Below are positions 9,395 through 16,914 of a DNA stretch of 64,000 nucleotides, piece by piece. The stretch's first letter is position 1. The number at the start of each line of letters is the position of its first letter. The translations under genes were made by a program, and so were the position numbers. This DNA is from Ralstonia sp. UNC404CL21Col. Its GTDB lineage: Bacteria; Pseudomonadota; Gammaproteobacteria; Burkholderiales; Burkholderiaceae. The notes under the pieces are model-generated. The model saw only the letters and a list, made by a program, of their open reading frames with translations. It searched no databases and was not told where the DNA came from. The stretch spans positions 747,964 to 811,963 of the forward strand of contig NZ_KK211140.1 of assembly GCF_000620465.1 (NCBI RefSeq), read 5' to 3'.

Positions 9395-10054
9395 CTACAT
9401 CGCACACATCTGCAGACGGGCAAGGCTCGCCTTGCAACGCGACAGCCACAGCGCTGCTTCCGTCCGATTGTTGACGCCGATCTGCCGGAACAGTGCGTAC
9501 AGATGGTTCTTGATCGTGCCTTCAGCCACGTTCAGCACGCGACAGATCTGCTTGTTAGATTTGCCCTCTGCAAGCAGTTGCAGCACCTCATGCTGTCGCG
9601 GCGTGAGCCGTCGCCAAAGTTCGGCCGGGCTTTCTCCCGATGTTTGGCGCGGATCGTCGGGGTAGAGATTGCTGATGGGCGGCAGGTACACCGCGCCGGA
9701 GGTAATGCGCTGCAGGGCTTCTAGCAGAACGTCGGCCGTGGCCTGCCGGTCGACCACACCGGCGGCACCGAAGCGCAGCGCGTCGCCCACCACGTGCCGC
9801 CCGACCGCTTGCACCGTCAGCAACACGGGCACTTCGGGCAGCACCGCTTTCAACTCCGATAAACGTTGTCGTGCGTCGTCGTCTTCTGCGCTCCATTCCA
9901 TGACGACGGCGCTGGGTTCGGCTTGCCTGCAAGCCGGTCCGATTTGCGCCGTGTAGTGCGTATCGATAAACACACCCTGTGCGTCGAGTGCATTCAATAC
10001 ATTGGACACACCTGCCGCAAAAAGCGGCAAGCTATCGATTACCAGAATATTCAT
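9395..10054 (-). CDS. LuxR/NarL-type response regulator with atypical receiver domain
   Basis: The 219-residue protein has an N-terminal receiver-like domain (about 1-118) and a C-terminal LuxR helix-turn-helix (about 148-210, including LTPRQHEVLQLLAEGKSNKQ). The receiver is degenerate: the usual acidic pair is Asp7-Ser8, the phospho-acceptor position holds Glu53 (VVMEWSAED) instead of Asp, and the conserved Lys appears as Arg103 (GVVDRQA), while Thr80 is kept. Glu mimics phospho-Asp in some regulators, so the protein may be constitutively active or respond to a non-phosphate signal (inference). It is divergent from the DUF2589/lysozyme cassette with 248 bp between, and no histidine kinase gene is adjacent. 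It probably regulates that cassette. Confidence 0.85.
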   Translation of the reverse strand: MNILVIDSLPLFAAGVSNVLNALDAQGVFIDTHYTAQIGPACRQAEPSAVVMEWSAEDDDARQRLSELKAVLPEVPVLLTVQAVGRHVVGDALRFGAAGVVDRQATADVLLEALQRITSGAVYLPPISNLYPDDPRQTSGESPAELWRRLTPRQHEVLQLLAEGKSNKQICRVLNVAEGTIKNHLYALFRQIGVNNRTEAALWLSRCKASLARLQMCAM

Positions 10055-10302
10055 CGACCCCTCGTACTTCAGTTAATTGTTTTCAGCGAAACCGATTATT
10101 TTGTAGAGCGGGATCGATCCGGATGCATTGAAACGGAAGTTCAGTGCCGAAAGTCACGGGCTGGCTATCGCCATGTACTGGGCCGCTGTTCCGTGGCCTT
10201 GGCTGGGACTTTCGAGGCATCGAACCCAGCAGGAAAAACTCTTACTTTGGATTCGGGCGCACAAACCTGCGCGTCCGAATAATTCAATGTGAGGAGTTTT
10301 AA
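10055..10302. promoter_or_regulatory. Divergent control region between the LuxR regulator and the DUF2589 cassette
   Basis: This 248-bp spacer separates two divergent genes. It is AT-richer than the flanks. It contains an 8-bp inverted repeat, CGAAAGTC at 10148-10155 with GACTTTCG at 10207-10214. Close to the first DUF2589 gene a hairpin can form between ATTCGG and CCGAAT (about 10250-10282). A good ribosome binding site (GAGGAG) precedes the ATG at 10303. No clear -35/-10 pair could be chosen by eye. Confidence 0.4.
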
Positions 10303-10971
10303 ATGGACAACGGACTTATCGGGTCGGTTATCAATGCGCTGCCGATCGACAAGATGATCTCTGCGCCGCTGCAGGCCATGATCGCAGCGCAAACCTCGGC
10401 GGCAAAATCCTATGCGGATTTTCTGTTGCAGGTCTGTATTCAGAACGGCAAAGCCGTTGCGGTGCAATTTGACTACGACGAAACCATCGTCGACGAGAAG
10501 GGCGTGTCGCAGGGCACGATCCAGAAGACGATGCGCATTCCGCTGCTGTGCGCGGTCGTGCATCCGGTGATCGCCATCGAGGAAGGCACGATCGACTTCG
10601 AGCTGGAGATTTCGCAGTCGGAGAAATCGTCGTCCACCACCGAGGCGGAAGGGTCGTTCCAGGCCAAGCTGGGCTGGGGCCCGTTCAGCGTGTCGGTGTC
10701 GGGCCGCGCTTCGCACAAGTCGGAGCAGACGCGCAGCACCGATACGCGCGCCAAGTACTCCTTCCACACCCAGGTCAAGCGCCAGAACCCGCCGGAAGCG
10801 CTGATGCGTGTGATGGAGTTCTTGACTGACGCGGCAACCAAGCCGGTGGTCGTCAAGGGCAAGGAGAACGACGTCAAGCCGCTGCCGGCCACGCCGACCG
10901 ACGGCACGATGGTTGGCGAAAAGGTGCCGGCTGGCGGCAACGCTCCGGCGCCGGCTCCGGCAACGCCGTAA
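10303..10971 (+). CDS. DUF2589 domain-containing protein
   Basis: The 222-residue protein matches the DUF2589 family, whose function is unknown. The N-terminus is amphipathic and Ala-rich (SAPLQAMIAAQTSAAKSYAD). A beta-rich core follows (MRIPLLCAVVHPVIAIEEG), then a Ser/Glu-rich segment, and the C-terminal motif PPEALMRVMEFLT. The last 30 residues are Pro/Ala-rich and probably disordered. No signal peptide or membrane helix is seen. It is the first gene of a cassette with a second, divergent DUF2589-like protein and a lysozyme. Confidence 0.85.
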   Translation: MDNGLIGSVINALPIDKMISAPLQAMIAAQTSAAKSYADFLLQVCIQNGKAVAVQFDYDETIVDEKGVSQGTIQKTMRIPLLCAVVHPVIAIEEGTIDFELEISQSEKSSSTTEAEGSFQAKLGWGPFSVSVSGRASHKSEQTRSTDTRAKYSFHTQVKRQNPPEALMRVMEFLTDAATKPVVVKGKENDVKPLPATPTDGTMVGEKVPAGGNAPAPAPATP

Positions 10972-11077
10972 GCCGCCGCGGCGATGGACGCCGACCGGCC
11001 TCCCCACGGTCGGTGTCCTGATCGGTGCGCGCCTGCGCGCCGCCCATTGATCTGTTCGATTCGACCGACCCGACACC

Positions 11078-11848
11078 ATGTTCAAACTCTTCAGCCGCCG
11101 CGGGCGTGACGATGGCCGTGCATCGTCAACGCCCGCCACACCGCCAGCGCCCGCCGCCAGCGCGCCACCCACGCCACCTGTCTCTTCCGATGCCGCGCCG
11201 CTTCCCGAGGCGGCGTCCGATGCGTCTCCGCCGTCGCCACCGGGTTCGGTTCCGCCTGGCGGTGGCAGCGGCGGCGGAAGCAACAGCAATAGCAATAGCC
11301 ACGGTCATCCGGGCTTGAATGGCCTGACGCTGGACGACATCACGCGCGGCATGCAGCACGCCGCAGCCTCCGCCAACCAGATGCTCGCGCAGCAGTACAC
11401 CACGCTGCTCGACCAGTTTTTCGACGCCGACGAGGGCGGCACGCTGGTCGCCCGCGAGGTGGAACTTGCGCTCGACAGTCAGCACCGGCTGGCGCTGCCG
11501 CTGGTGTCGCTGGCGATGCCGCGCGGTCTCGCACTCGACGAAATGACGGTGAACATGACCGTGCGCAGCGACCTCGCCGAGGCCTTGCCCTTGCACGGCG
11601 CAGCCACCGGCGGTGTAGGTCGGTTCTACGTCTCGCTTGCGCCGCATTCCCAGCGTGAGACCGGCCGCGACAGCGAGCACATCGACATCGAAATGAAGTT
11701 CACCGCGCTGCAGCCGCCGGAAGCCGTGATGCGCGTGATCGACGAATACACGAATCGGCTCGTGCCACGGCCCCTGGAGCCCAATGCCGCGGGTTCCGAC
11801 GGCCCCGGCACACCCAGCACGCCCCAGGAGAAAAACGATGAGCACTGA
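11078..11848 (+). CDS. Second, divergent DUF2589-like protein with Pro/Ser/Gly-rich N-terminus
   Basis: The 256-residue protein starts MFKLFSRRGRDDGR, continues with about 70 residues of Pro, Ala and Ser, then a Gly/Ser/Asn linker, and from about residue 80 a globular domain. That domain parallels the preceding protein: ALPLVSLAMPRGLALDE aligns with RIPLLCAVVHPVIAIEE, and PPEAVMRVIDEYT aligns with PPEALMRVMEFLT. I therefore call it a diverged paralogue. No signal peptide is seen, although the low-complexity N-terminus could act as a linker or targeting tail. Its last codons overlap the lysozyme start. Confidence 0.75.
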   Translation: MFKLFSRRGRDDGRASSTPATPPAPAASAPPTPPVSSDAAPLPEAASDASPPSPPGSVPPGGGSGGGSNSNSNSHGHPGLNGLTLDDITRGMQHAAASANQMLAQQYTTLLDQFFDADEGGTLVAREVELALDSQHRLALPLVSLAMPRGLALDEMTVNMTVRSDLAEALPLHGAATGGVGRFYVSLAPHSQRETGRDSEHIDIEMKFTALQPPEAVMRVIDEYTNRLVPRPLEPNAAGSDGPGTPSTPQEKNDEH

Positions 11849-12290
11849 GCACAACCCACGCACCACAGGCGAGCGAGGCCTCGCGCTGATCAAGGAATCG
11901 GAGGGGCTGCGTCTGTCGACGTATCTGGACGCGGTCGGCAAACCGACCATCGGCTACGGCCACCTGATCCGGCCCGGGGAGACCTTCAATGGGCCGATCT
12001 CTCAGCAACAGGCCGAAGCGCTGCTGCGCAAGGACCTTGCCGACACCGAGCAGGGCATTGCGAAGGCCGTGCGCGTGTCGATCACGCAAGGGCAGTTCGA
12101 CGCGCTGGCGTCGTTCGTCTTCAACCTGGGGGCAGGGCGGCTGCGCTCGTCGACGCTGCTGCGCAAGCTCAACGCGGGCGACTACGCCGGCGCGGCCAAC
12201 CAGTTCCTGCTGTGGGACAAGGCCGGCGGCAAGCCGCTCAAAGGGCTGACGAAGCGTCGTCAGGCCGAACGCAAGCTGTTCCTGTCCTGA
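11838..12290 (+). CDS. Phage-type lysozyme, glycoside hydrolase family 24
   Basis: The 150-residue protein is a GH24 endolysin-like muramidase that cleaves peptidoglycan glycan strands. The catalytic triad has the spacing of R21/P22 lysozymes: Glu22, eight residues, Asp31, five residues, Thr37, followed by IGYGH. There is no signal peptide or N-terminal signal-anchor helix, so it would need help to reach the periplasm. The start at 11838 overlaps the upstream gene's stop by 11 bp and has the ribosome binding site CAGGAG, so translation is probably coupled. No phage structural, holin or integrase genes are nearby. Confidence 0.9.
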   Translation: MSTEHNPRTTGERGLALIKESEGLRLSTYLDAVGKPTIGYGHLIRPGETFNGPISQQQAEALLRKDLADTEQGIAKAVRVSITQGQFDALASFVFNLGAGRLRSSTLLRKLNAGDYAGAANQFLLWDKAGGKPLKGLTKRRQAERKLFLS

Positions 12291-12324
12291 TTCACCACCA
12301 CGTTAGTTCAACGGAGAAGCTCAC

Positions 12325-12834
12325 ATGCATACCGAACCGATGTCCGTGATTCCCACCACCCGCCCACGCCGCCTGTATCGCGTATTGACGTGGCTTGCCG
12401 CCGCGGCGGTTGCGATCGGCATGTCCTACGCCCGCGCGGCAGACAATGCTGCGCCGACATGCGCCGCCGAAGCGGAGCGCATCCGCAACGAACTCGGCAA
12501 GCAGGATCTTCCGACGTTCAACGAGCAAGCCGGGGGCTACCTGACCGACACGCTGAATCAGCTCTACGCCTACGGCACGCTGCCTAACCGCTACGTGCCG
12601 GAGCGCCAGGCCAACTGGGAGCCGGGCGCGAATCGCCCCGTCATGATGCAGAAGCGCAGCATCGGCGGTGATGCATGGGCGCAGACCGGTCTGCTGCAGG
12701 CGGATATCGACGATGGCCTTTCCAAGCGCGGCCCGCTGCGGCTCGTCTATGCGCAGGACGGCAAGCCGCAGTACGTCACGACCACCGCTGCAAATGCGCC
12801 GCAGATCCCGACGCAGCGCTGCGCGGGCAAGTGA
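12325..12834 (+). CDS. Small exported protein of unknown function
   Basis: The 169-residue protein has a basic N-terminus and a hydrophobic stretch (YRVLTWLAAAAVAIGMSYAR) consistent with a signal peptide cleaved after ARA at about residue 39. The mature part has two Cys (about residues 46 and 166) that could form a disulfide, and several Tyr/Asn-rich segments. I do not recognise a domain. It lies 34 bp after the lysozyme gene on the same strand and is likely part of that operon. The extended N-terminus before the hydrophobic segment may mean the true start is the second Met (MSVIPTTRP). Confidence 0.7.
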   Translation: MHTEPMSVIPTTRPRRLYRVLTWLAAAAVAIGMSYARAADNAAPTCAAEAERIRNELGKQDLPTFNEQAGGYLTDTLNQLYAYGTLPNRYVPERQANWEPGANRPVMMQKRSIGGDAWAQTGLLQADIDDGLSKRGPLRLVYAQDGKPQYVTTTAANAPQIPTQRCAGK

Positions 12835-12851
12835 GCGTGTGCGCGGCCGCG

Positions 12852-13298
12852 TCAGGCTTTTGCCTGACGCGCCATTTCGACGCCCTTGTTGGCCAGCGCA
12901 TCAGCGCGCTCGTTGCCGGGGTGGCCGGCATGGCCCTTGACCCAGTGCCAGCTCACCTCATGTCCGGCGACGAGTTCGTCCAGCGTGCGCCAGAGATCGT
13001 CGTTCTTGACCGGCTTCTTGTCGGCCGTCTTCCAGCCGCGCGCCTTCCAGCCGGCCAGCCATTCGCTGATGCCTTTCTGAACGTACTGCGAATCGGTATA
13101 AACCTGCACCCGGCATGGCCGCTTCAGCGCGCGAAACGCCTCGATCACGGCCATCAATTCCATGCGGTTGTTGGTGGTCAGCGCTTCGCCGCCAAAGAGT
13201 TCTTTTTCGTGGCTGCCCGAGACGAGCACGGTGCCCCAGCCGCCAAGGCCGGGGTTGCCCTTGCACGCGCCATCGGAATAAACGGTGACTTCCTGCAT
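12852..13298 (-). CDS. rnhA: Ribonuclease HI
   Basis: RNase HI degrades RNA in RNA/DNA hybrids. The 148-residue length is typical. The fold is plain: [19 protein letters not shown] (Asp9), [14 protein letters not shown] (Glu), [13 protein letters not shown] (Asp), and the C-terminal [20 protein letters not shown] with His and Asp of the active site. It lies next to the yafS-type methyltransferase and near gloB and mltD, as in E. coli, but dnaQ is 9.7 kb away instead of adjacent. A 9-bp hairpin (12849-12870) overlaps the stop codon and may stabilise or end the transcript. Confidence 0.97.
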   Translation of the reverse strand: MQEVTVYSDGACKGNPGLGGWGTVLVSGSHEKELFGGEALTTNNRMELMAVIEAFRALKRPCRVQVYTDSQYVQKGISEWLAGWKARGWKTADKKPVKNDDLWRTLDELVAGHEVSWHWVKGHAGHPGNERADALANKGVEMARQAKA

Positions 13299-13337
13299 TG
13301 AGAAACGATGGGTGATCAGTGAGTGGAACGGGCGTGC

Positions 13338-14243
13338 TCAGACGCCCGATTTGCCGTCACGCGCGGTGGCCGATGGCGTCTTGCTCGAATGCGAGCCCGA
13401 AGGTGTCGCGACCGGCGTACCAGCCGGCACCAGCGCCGGCGATTTGCGCGTCTTCCATGCCGGGCCGACCAGGCGCATGGTGCGCACGCGCTTGACGGCC
13501 TGCAGCATGTACACCGCGCCGAAGATCGGCCACCAGCGGTCGCCGGCCTTTTCCATGAAGGCGGTGCGCTGCAGCCATTTGTCCGAGCGATTGGGCGGGC
13601 AGTAGCAGCCGAAACGGCCGCGCACGATATCAAATCCAAGCAGCTTGAGCCAGTCCTTCAGGCGCGTGAACGCAATCATCTGGCTCTGCGCAGGCAGAAA
13701 CGATTCCGTGCCCAGGCGCCGCATGCCCTGTCGCATGCCCCATAGGCTGAGCGGGTTGAAACCGGTGATGACGAGACGCCCCTCCGGCATCAGCACGCGC
13801 GCCACTTCGCGCAGCACTTCGTGCGGATCGTCAGTAAATTCCAGCACGTGGGGCAGGGCGACGAGATCGATGCTCTGCGAAGCAAAGGGCAGTTCGTCAT
13901 AGCGGCAGATCACACGGGGCGTGGCTTGGCGCTGCGGCGTGTTGGTGTCCGGGTCTGCGTCGGCGGCATCGGCGGATTCTGCCGGGTTGCCGTCCATCGG
14001 GTCGAGCGTTTCGATGGGGGCTGTCGGATCGATGTCATCCACCACGCGGGCGATCAGCGGGATGCGGTTCTCGCGCAGCGCCCCAAAACCCGGGTGGCCC
14101 AACTGCAGCGCGTGATAACCGAACATGTCGGCCACCGTGCGATCGAATTGAGCCTGCTCCCAGCGCAGGACATATTGCCCGGGCGGCGAAGCCAGCCAGT
14201 GGTGCCAATCTATAATGCGACGATCGTTAGAGGAGTCGGACAT
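13338..14243 (-). CDS. SAM-dependent methyltransferase, YafS-type
   Basis: The 301-residue protein belongs to the class I methyltransferases found between rnhA and gloB (YafS in E. coli). The N-terminal part ([20 protein letters not shown]) is typical of this subgroup. An unusual Asp/Ala-rich insertion (about residues 85-115) separates it from the core, which contains [20 protein letters not shown] and [17 protein letters not shown]. The substrate is unknown. The chosen ATG lies on the minus strand of the same CATG that holds the gloB start; its ribosome binding site is poor, so the start is less certain than the gene. Confidence 0.88.
   Translation of the reverse strand: MSDSSNDRRIIDWHHWLASPPGQYVLRWEQAQFDRTVADMFGYHALQLGHPGFGALRENRIPLIARVVDDIDPTAPIETLDPMDGNPAESADAADADPDTNTPQRQATPRVICRYDELPFASQSIDLVALPHVLEFTDDPHEVLREVARVLMPEGRLVITGFNPLSLWGMRQGMRRLGTESFLPAQSQMIAFTRLKDWLKLLGFDIVRGRFGCYCPPNRSDKWLQRTAFMEKAGDRWWPIFGAVYMLQAVKRVRTMRLVGPAWKTRKSPALVPAGTPVATPSGSHSSKTPSATARDGKSGV
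14211..14216 (+). promoter_or_regulatory. Perfect TATAAT -10 element before gloB
   Basis: TATAAT lies 25 bp before the gloB start, inside the first codons of the divergent methyltransferase gene. No good -35 hexamer is seen at 16-18 bp spacing, so an activator or an extended region may help. Confidence 0.5.
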
Positions 14244-15081
14244 GGTCCAGGGTGGTGTGCCGCGTGGTGTAGCGCTTGAGGTGGAGGCGATCGCTGCGTT
14301 TACCGACAATTATATTTGGGCACTACACGATGGCCGTGTGGCTGCTGTCGTCGACCCGGGCGACGCGCAACCGGTGCTGCGCTTCCTGAAGGAGCGCGGG
14401 CTCGCGCTCGGTGCCATTGTAATCACACATCATCATGGCGATCACGTCGGTGGGGTGCGCGAACTGCTCGCGGCGTATCCGGAGAATCCCGAGGGAGCGC
14501 CGCTGCCCGTCATCGGCCCAGCCAACGAATCGATCCCGTGCCGCACGCAGGCCGTGCGCGAAGGCGATGTCGTCACGCTCGCGCAGCCGGCCGCCACCTT
14601 CCGGGTGCTCGATGTGCCCGGGCATACCAGCGGTCATGTCGCCTATGTGGGACACCTTCAGGGTAATGCCGCATCGGCGAGCCTGTTTTGTGGCGATACA
14701 CTCTTCGCCACCGGTTGCGGCCGGCTTTTTGAAGGGACGCCCGCGCAGATGCGCGCGTCGCTGGCCAAGCTGGCGGCGCTGGCACCCGATACGCGTGTCT
14801 ATTGCGCGCATGAATACACTGCATCGAATGTGCGCTTTGCGCGCGCAGTCGAACCTGGCAACGCCGACTTGGCCGCCTGGGAGGATGAGGTAACGGCGTT
14901 GCGGGCCGAGGGCCGCTCGACTGTACCCACGACCGTTGGCCACGAGCGGGCGACCAATCCCTTCATGCGATCGGATGACGCCAATGTGACGCAGGCCGTG
15001 GCAGGCCATGCGGGTATCGACGCCGATGATCCGGTTGCGATATTCGCTGCGTTGCGCCAGTGGAAGAACGATTTCCGTTGA
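14242..15081 (+). CDS. gloB: Hydroxyacylglutathione hydrolase (glyoxalase II)
   Basis: GloB hydrolyses S-D-lactoylglutathione to D-lactate and glutathione, the second step of methylglyoxal detoxification. The 279-residue protein begins with the family's FTDNYIWAL segment and has the binuclear metal motif [10 protein letters not shown] at residues 62-71. [11 protein letters not shown] and [16 protein letters not shown] follow, and the C-terminal substrate domain contains [13 protein letters not shown]. The ribosome binding site AGAGGAG supports the start at 14242. Downstream mltD is on the same strand, as in E. coli. Confidence 0.96.
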   Translation: MVQGGVPRGVALEVEAIAAFTDNYIWALHDGRVAAVVDPGDAQPVLRFLKERGLALGAIVITHHHGDHVGGVRELLAAYPENPEGAPLPVIGPANESIPCRTQAVREGDVVTLAQPAATFRVLDVPGHTSGHVAYVGHLQGNAASASLFCGDTLFATGCGRLFEGTPAQMRASLAKLAALAPDTRVYCAHEYTASNVRFARAVEPGNADLAAWEDEVTALRAEGRSTVPTTVGHERATNPFMRSDDANVTQAVAGHAGIDADDPVAIFAALRQWKNDFR

Positions 15082-15219
15082 GAAACCTTGGCGCGCGGTG
15101 ATGGCGCGGCCAGATGTGATGCATCCAGCAGGCGCCCCGCCGGGTGAACGCGGGTTGACGCGGTCGGATGCGTTTCTTACTATCTGGGGCAATTTTTAGC
15201 CCTAACCCCACAGAACTTG

Positions 15220-16770
15220 ATGCGATCCGTGCGACTTCTTGCGGCAACTGTGCTCAGTCTGCTCCTCGCGGCCTGTGCAACGGCCCCCGGGCCGAATGCC
15301 GACACGGCCAGCACCAGCGCCTCCACCGTCTCCGGCCAAGCGTCTGCGCCGGTCGTCAATATCGATCAGCAGCCCGTCGCGTCCCTGAAAGGGCCGGCCA
15401 AGGACCTCTGGGCGCGCATTCGCCAAGGTTTTTCCATGCCCGATCTGCAAAGCTCGGCCGTGGATGATCGTACCGACTGGTATGCGCAGCGCCCGGACGC
15501 CTTCCGCCGCATGGTGGACCGCTCCAACCGGTACCTGTATCACATTGTCGAAGAGCTGGAGCGGCGCAACATGCCCACCGAGCTGGCGCTGCTGCCGTTC
15601 GTGGAAAGCGCGTTCAATCCGCAGGCGGTGTCGAGCGCCAAGGCCGCCGGAATGTGGCAGTTCATCCCGAGCACCGGCAGAACGTACAACCTCAAGCAGA
15701 ACGTTTTCCAGGACGAGCGCCGCGATGTGCTGGCCTCGACCGACGCCGCGCTCGACTATCTTTCCAAGCTGCACGACCAGTTTGGCGACTGGCAACTCGC
15801 GCTGGCCGCCTACAACTGGGGTGAAGGCGCGGTGGCGCGGGCGATTGCGCGCAACCAGGCCGCCGGCCTGTCGACCGATTACGTCAACCTGAACATGCCC
15901 GCCGAGACGCGCATGTACGTGCCCAAGCTCCAGGCGGTGAAGAACATCATCGCCAACCCGGAGCGCTATGGCGTCACGCTGCCCGAGATTCCGAACCATC
16001 CCTATTTCGTCACCGTTACCACGTCACGCGATATTGATGTGACGCTGGCGGCCAAGCTGGCGAATCTGCCGATGGATGAGTTCAAGGCACTGAACCCGTC
16101 GTTCAACCGGCCGGTGATCCTCGGCGCGTCGAACCCGCAGATTCTTCTGCCGTACGACAACGCGGAAACGTTCCAATACAACCTCAACACCTATCGCGGC
16201 GGCCTTTCGAGCTGGACGGCCGTGACGGTCGGCAACCGCGAGCGTGTGGAAGCGCTGGCGGCCCGGCTCAAGGTCGACCCCGACACCATTCGCGAGATCA
16301 ACCGCATTCCGAAGGGCATGCGCTTGAAGGCGGGCTCCACCGTGGTGGTGCCGCGAGTGGACGGCGCGCAGGAGAACGCACCCGACATCAGCCCCGAGCT
16401 GGCCGAGAACGCCACCATGGCGGTCGAGCCGGACATGCCCGACCTCAGGAAGGTGGTGGTGCGCGCGGGCAAGCGCGACACGGTGGCGGGTCTGTCGCGG
16501 CGTTACGGCGTATCGGTTGCCCAGATTCGTGCGTGGAACCAGTTGCCTGGCGACGCCATCCCGAAAGGGCACAGCGTCGTGCTGATGCTGCCGCAGGCGC
16601 GCGGTGGCAGTCGTGGCGGGCACGTGCGTGTCGTGCGCGTATCGGCCGCAACGTCGCGCGCCGCAACGGCAACCCCGCGCGTGCCGACCGCGAAGGTGGC
16701 CGGCAAGCCGGTGGTCAAGGCGAAACCGGTGGCCACCTCATCCAGTTCGGTCAAGCGCAAGAAGCGCTGA
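15220..16770 (+). CDS. mltD: Membrane-bound lytic murein transglycosylase D (LysM lipoprotein)
   Basis: MltD cleaves peptidoglycan glycan strands to 1,6-anhydro products. The 516-residue protein has a lipoprotein signal peptide with a lipobox LLAAC near residue 20. The SLT catalytic domain contains LALLPFVESAFNPQAVS with the catalytic Glu, followed by KAAGMWQFIPSTGRTYNL. Two LysM peptidoglycan-binding repeats are seen (about residues 325-385 and 410-455), and the tail is Arg/Lys/Ala-rich. A TTG one codon upstream (15217) is an alternative start. The gloB-mltD order is conserved with E. coli. Confidence 0.94.
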   Translation: MRSVRLLAATVLSLLLAACATAPGPNADTASTSASTVSGQASAPVVNIDQQPVASLKGPAKDLWARIRQGFSMPDLQSSAVDDRTDWYAQRPDAFRRMVDRSNRYLYHIVEELERRNMPTELALLPFVESAFNPQAVSSAKAAGMWQFIPSTGRTYNLKQNVFQDERRDVLASTDAALDYLSKLHDQFGDWQLALAAYNWGEGAVARAIARNQAAGLSTDYVNLNMPAETRMYVPKLQAVKNIIANPERYGVTLPEIPNHPYFVTVTTSRDIDVTLAAKLANLPMDEFKALNPSFNRPVILGASNPQILLPYDNAETFQYNLNTYRGGLSSWTAVTVGNRERVEALAARLKVDPDTIREINRIPKGMRLKAGSTVVVPRVDGAQENAPDISPELAENATMAVEPDMPDLRKVVVRAGKRDTVAGLSRRYGVSVAQIRAWNQLPGDAIPKGHSVVLMLPQARGGSRGGHVRVVRVSAATSRAATATPRVPTAKVAGKPVVKAKPVATSSSSVKRKKR

Positions 16771-16778
16771 GGCTGGCA

Positions 16779-16814
16779 ACAAACGGCGTCCTGCGGGGCG
16801 CCGTTTTGTTTTTG
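16779..16814 (+). terminator. Terminator after mltD
   Basis: ACAAACGGCG and CGCCGTTTTGT pair around a 10-nt loop and are followed by TTTTTG. It separates mltD from prpE. Confidence 0.75.
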
Positions 16815-16914
16815 AGGGCGGCGGTAAGACCTGCGTAAGTTGGCCGCCGCACAGTAGGCGCATCCAGCACATCCAAGATCGAGCCATCGCACACGATGGC
16901 CAGGAGACAACGTC

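Noticed and set aside
11838-12290. Prophage endolysin implying a prophage
   Set aside because: The lysozyme is phage-type, but no capsid, tail, terminase, holin, integrase or attachment repeat was found around it.
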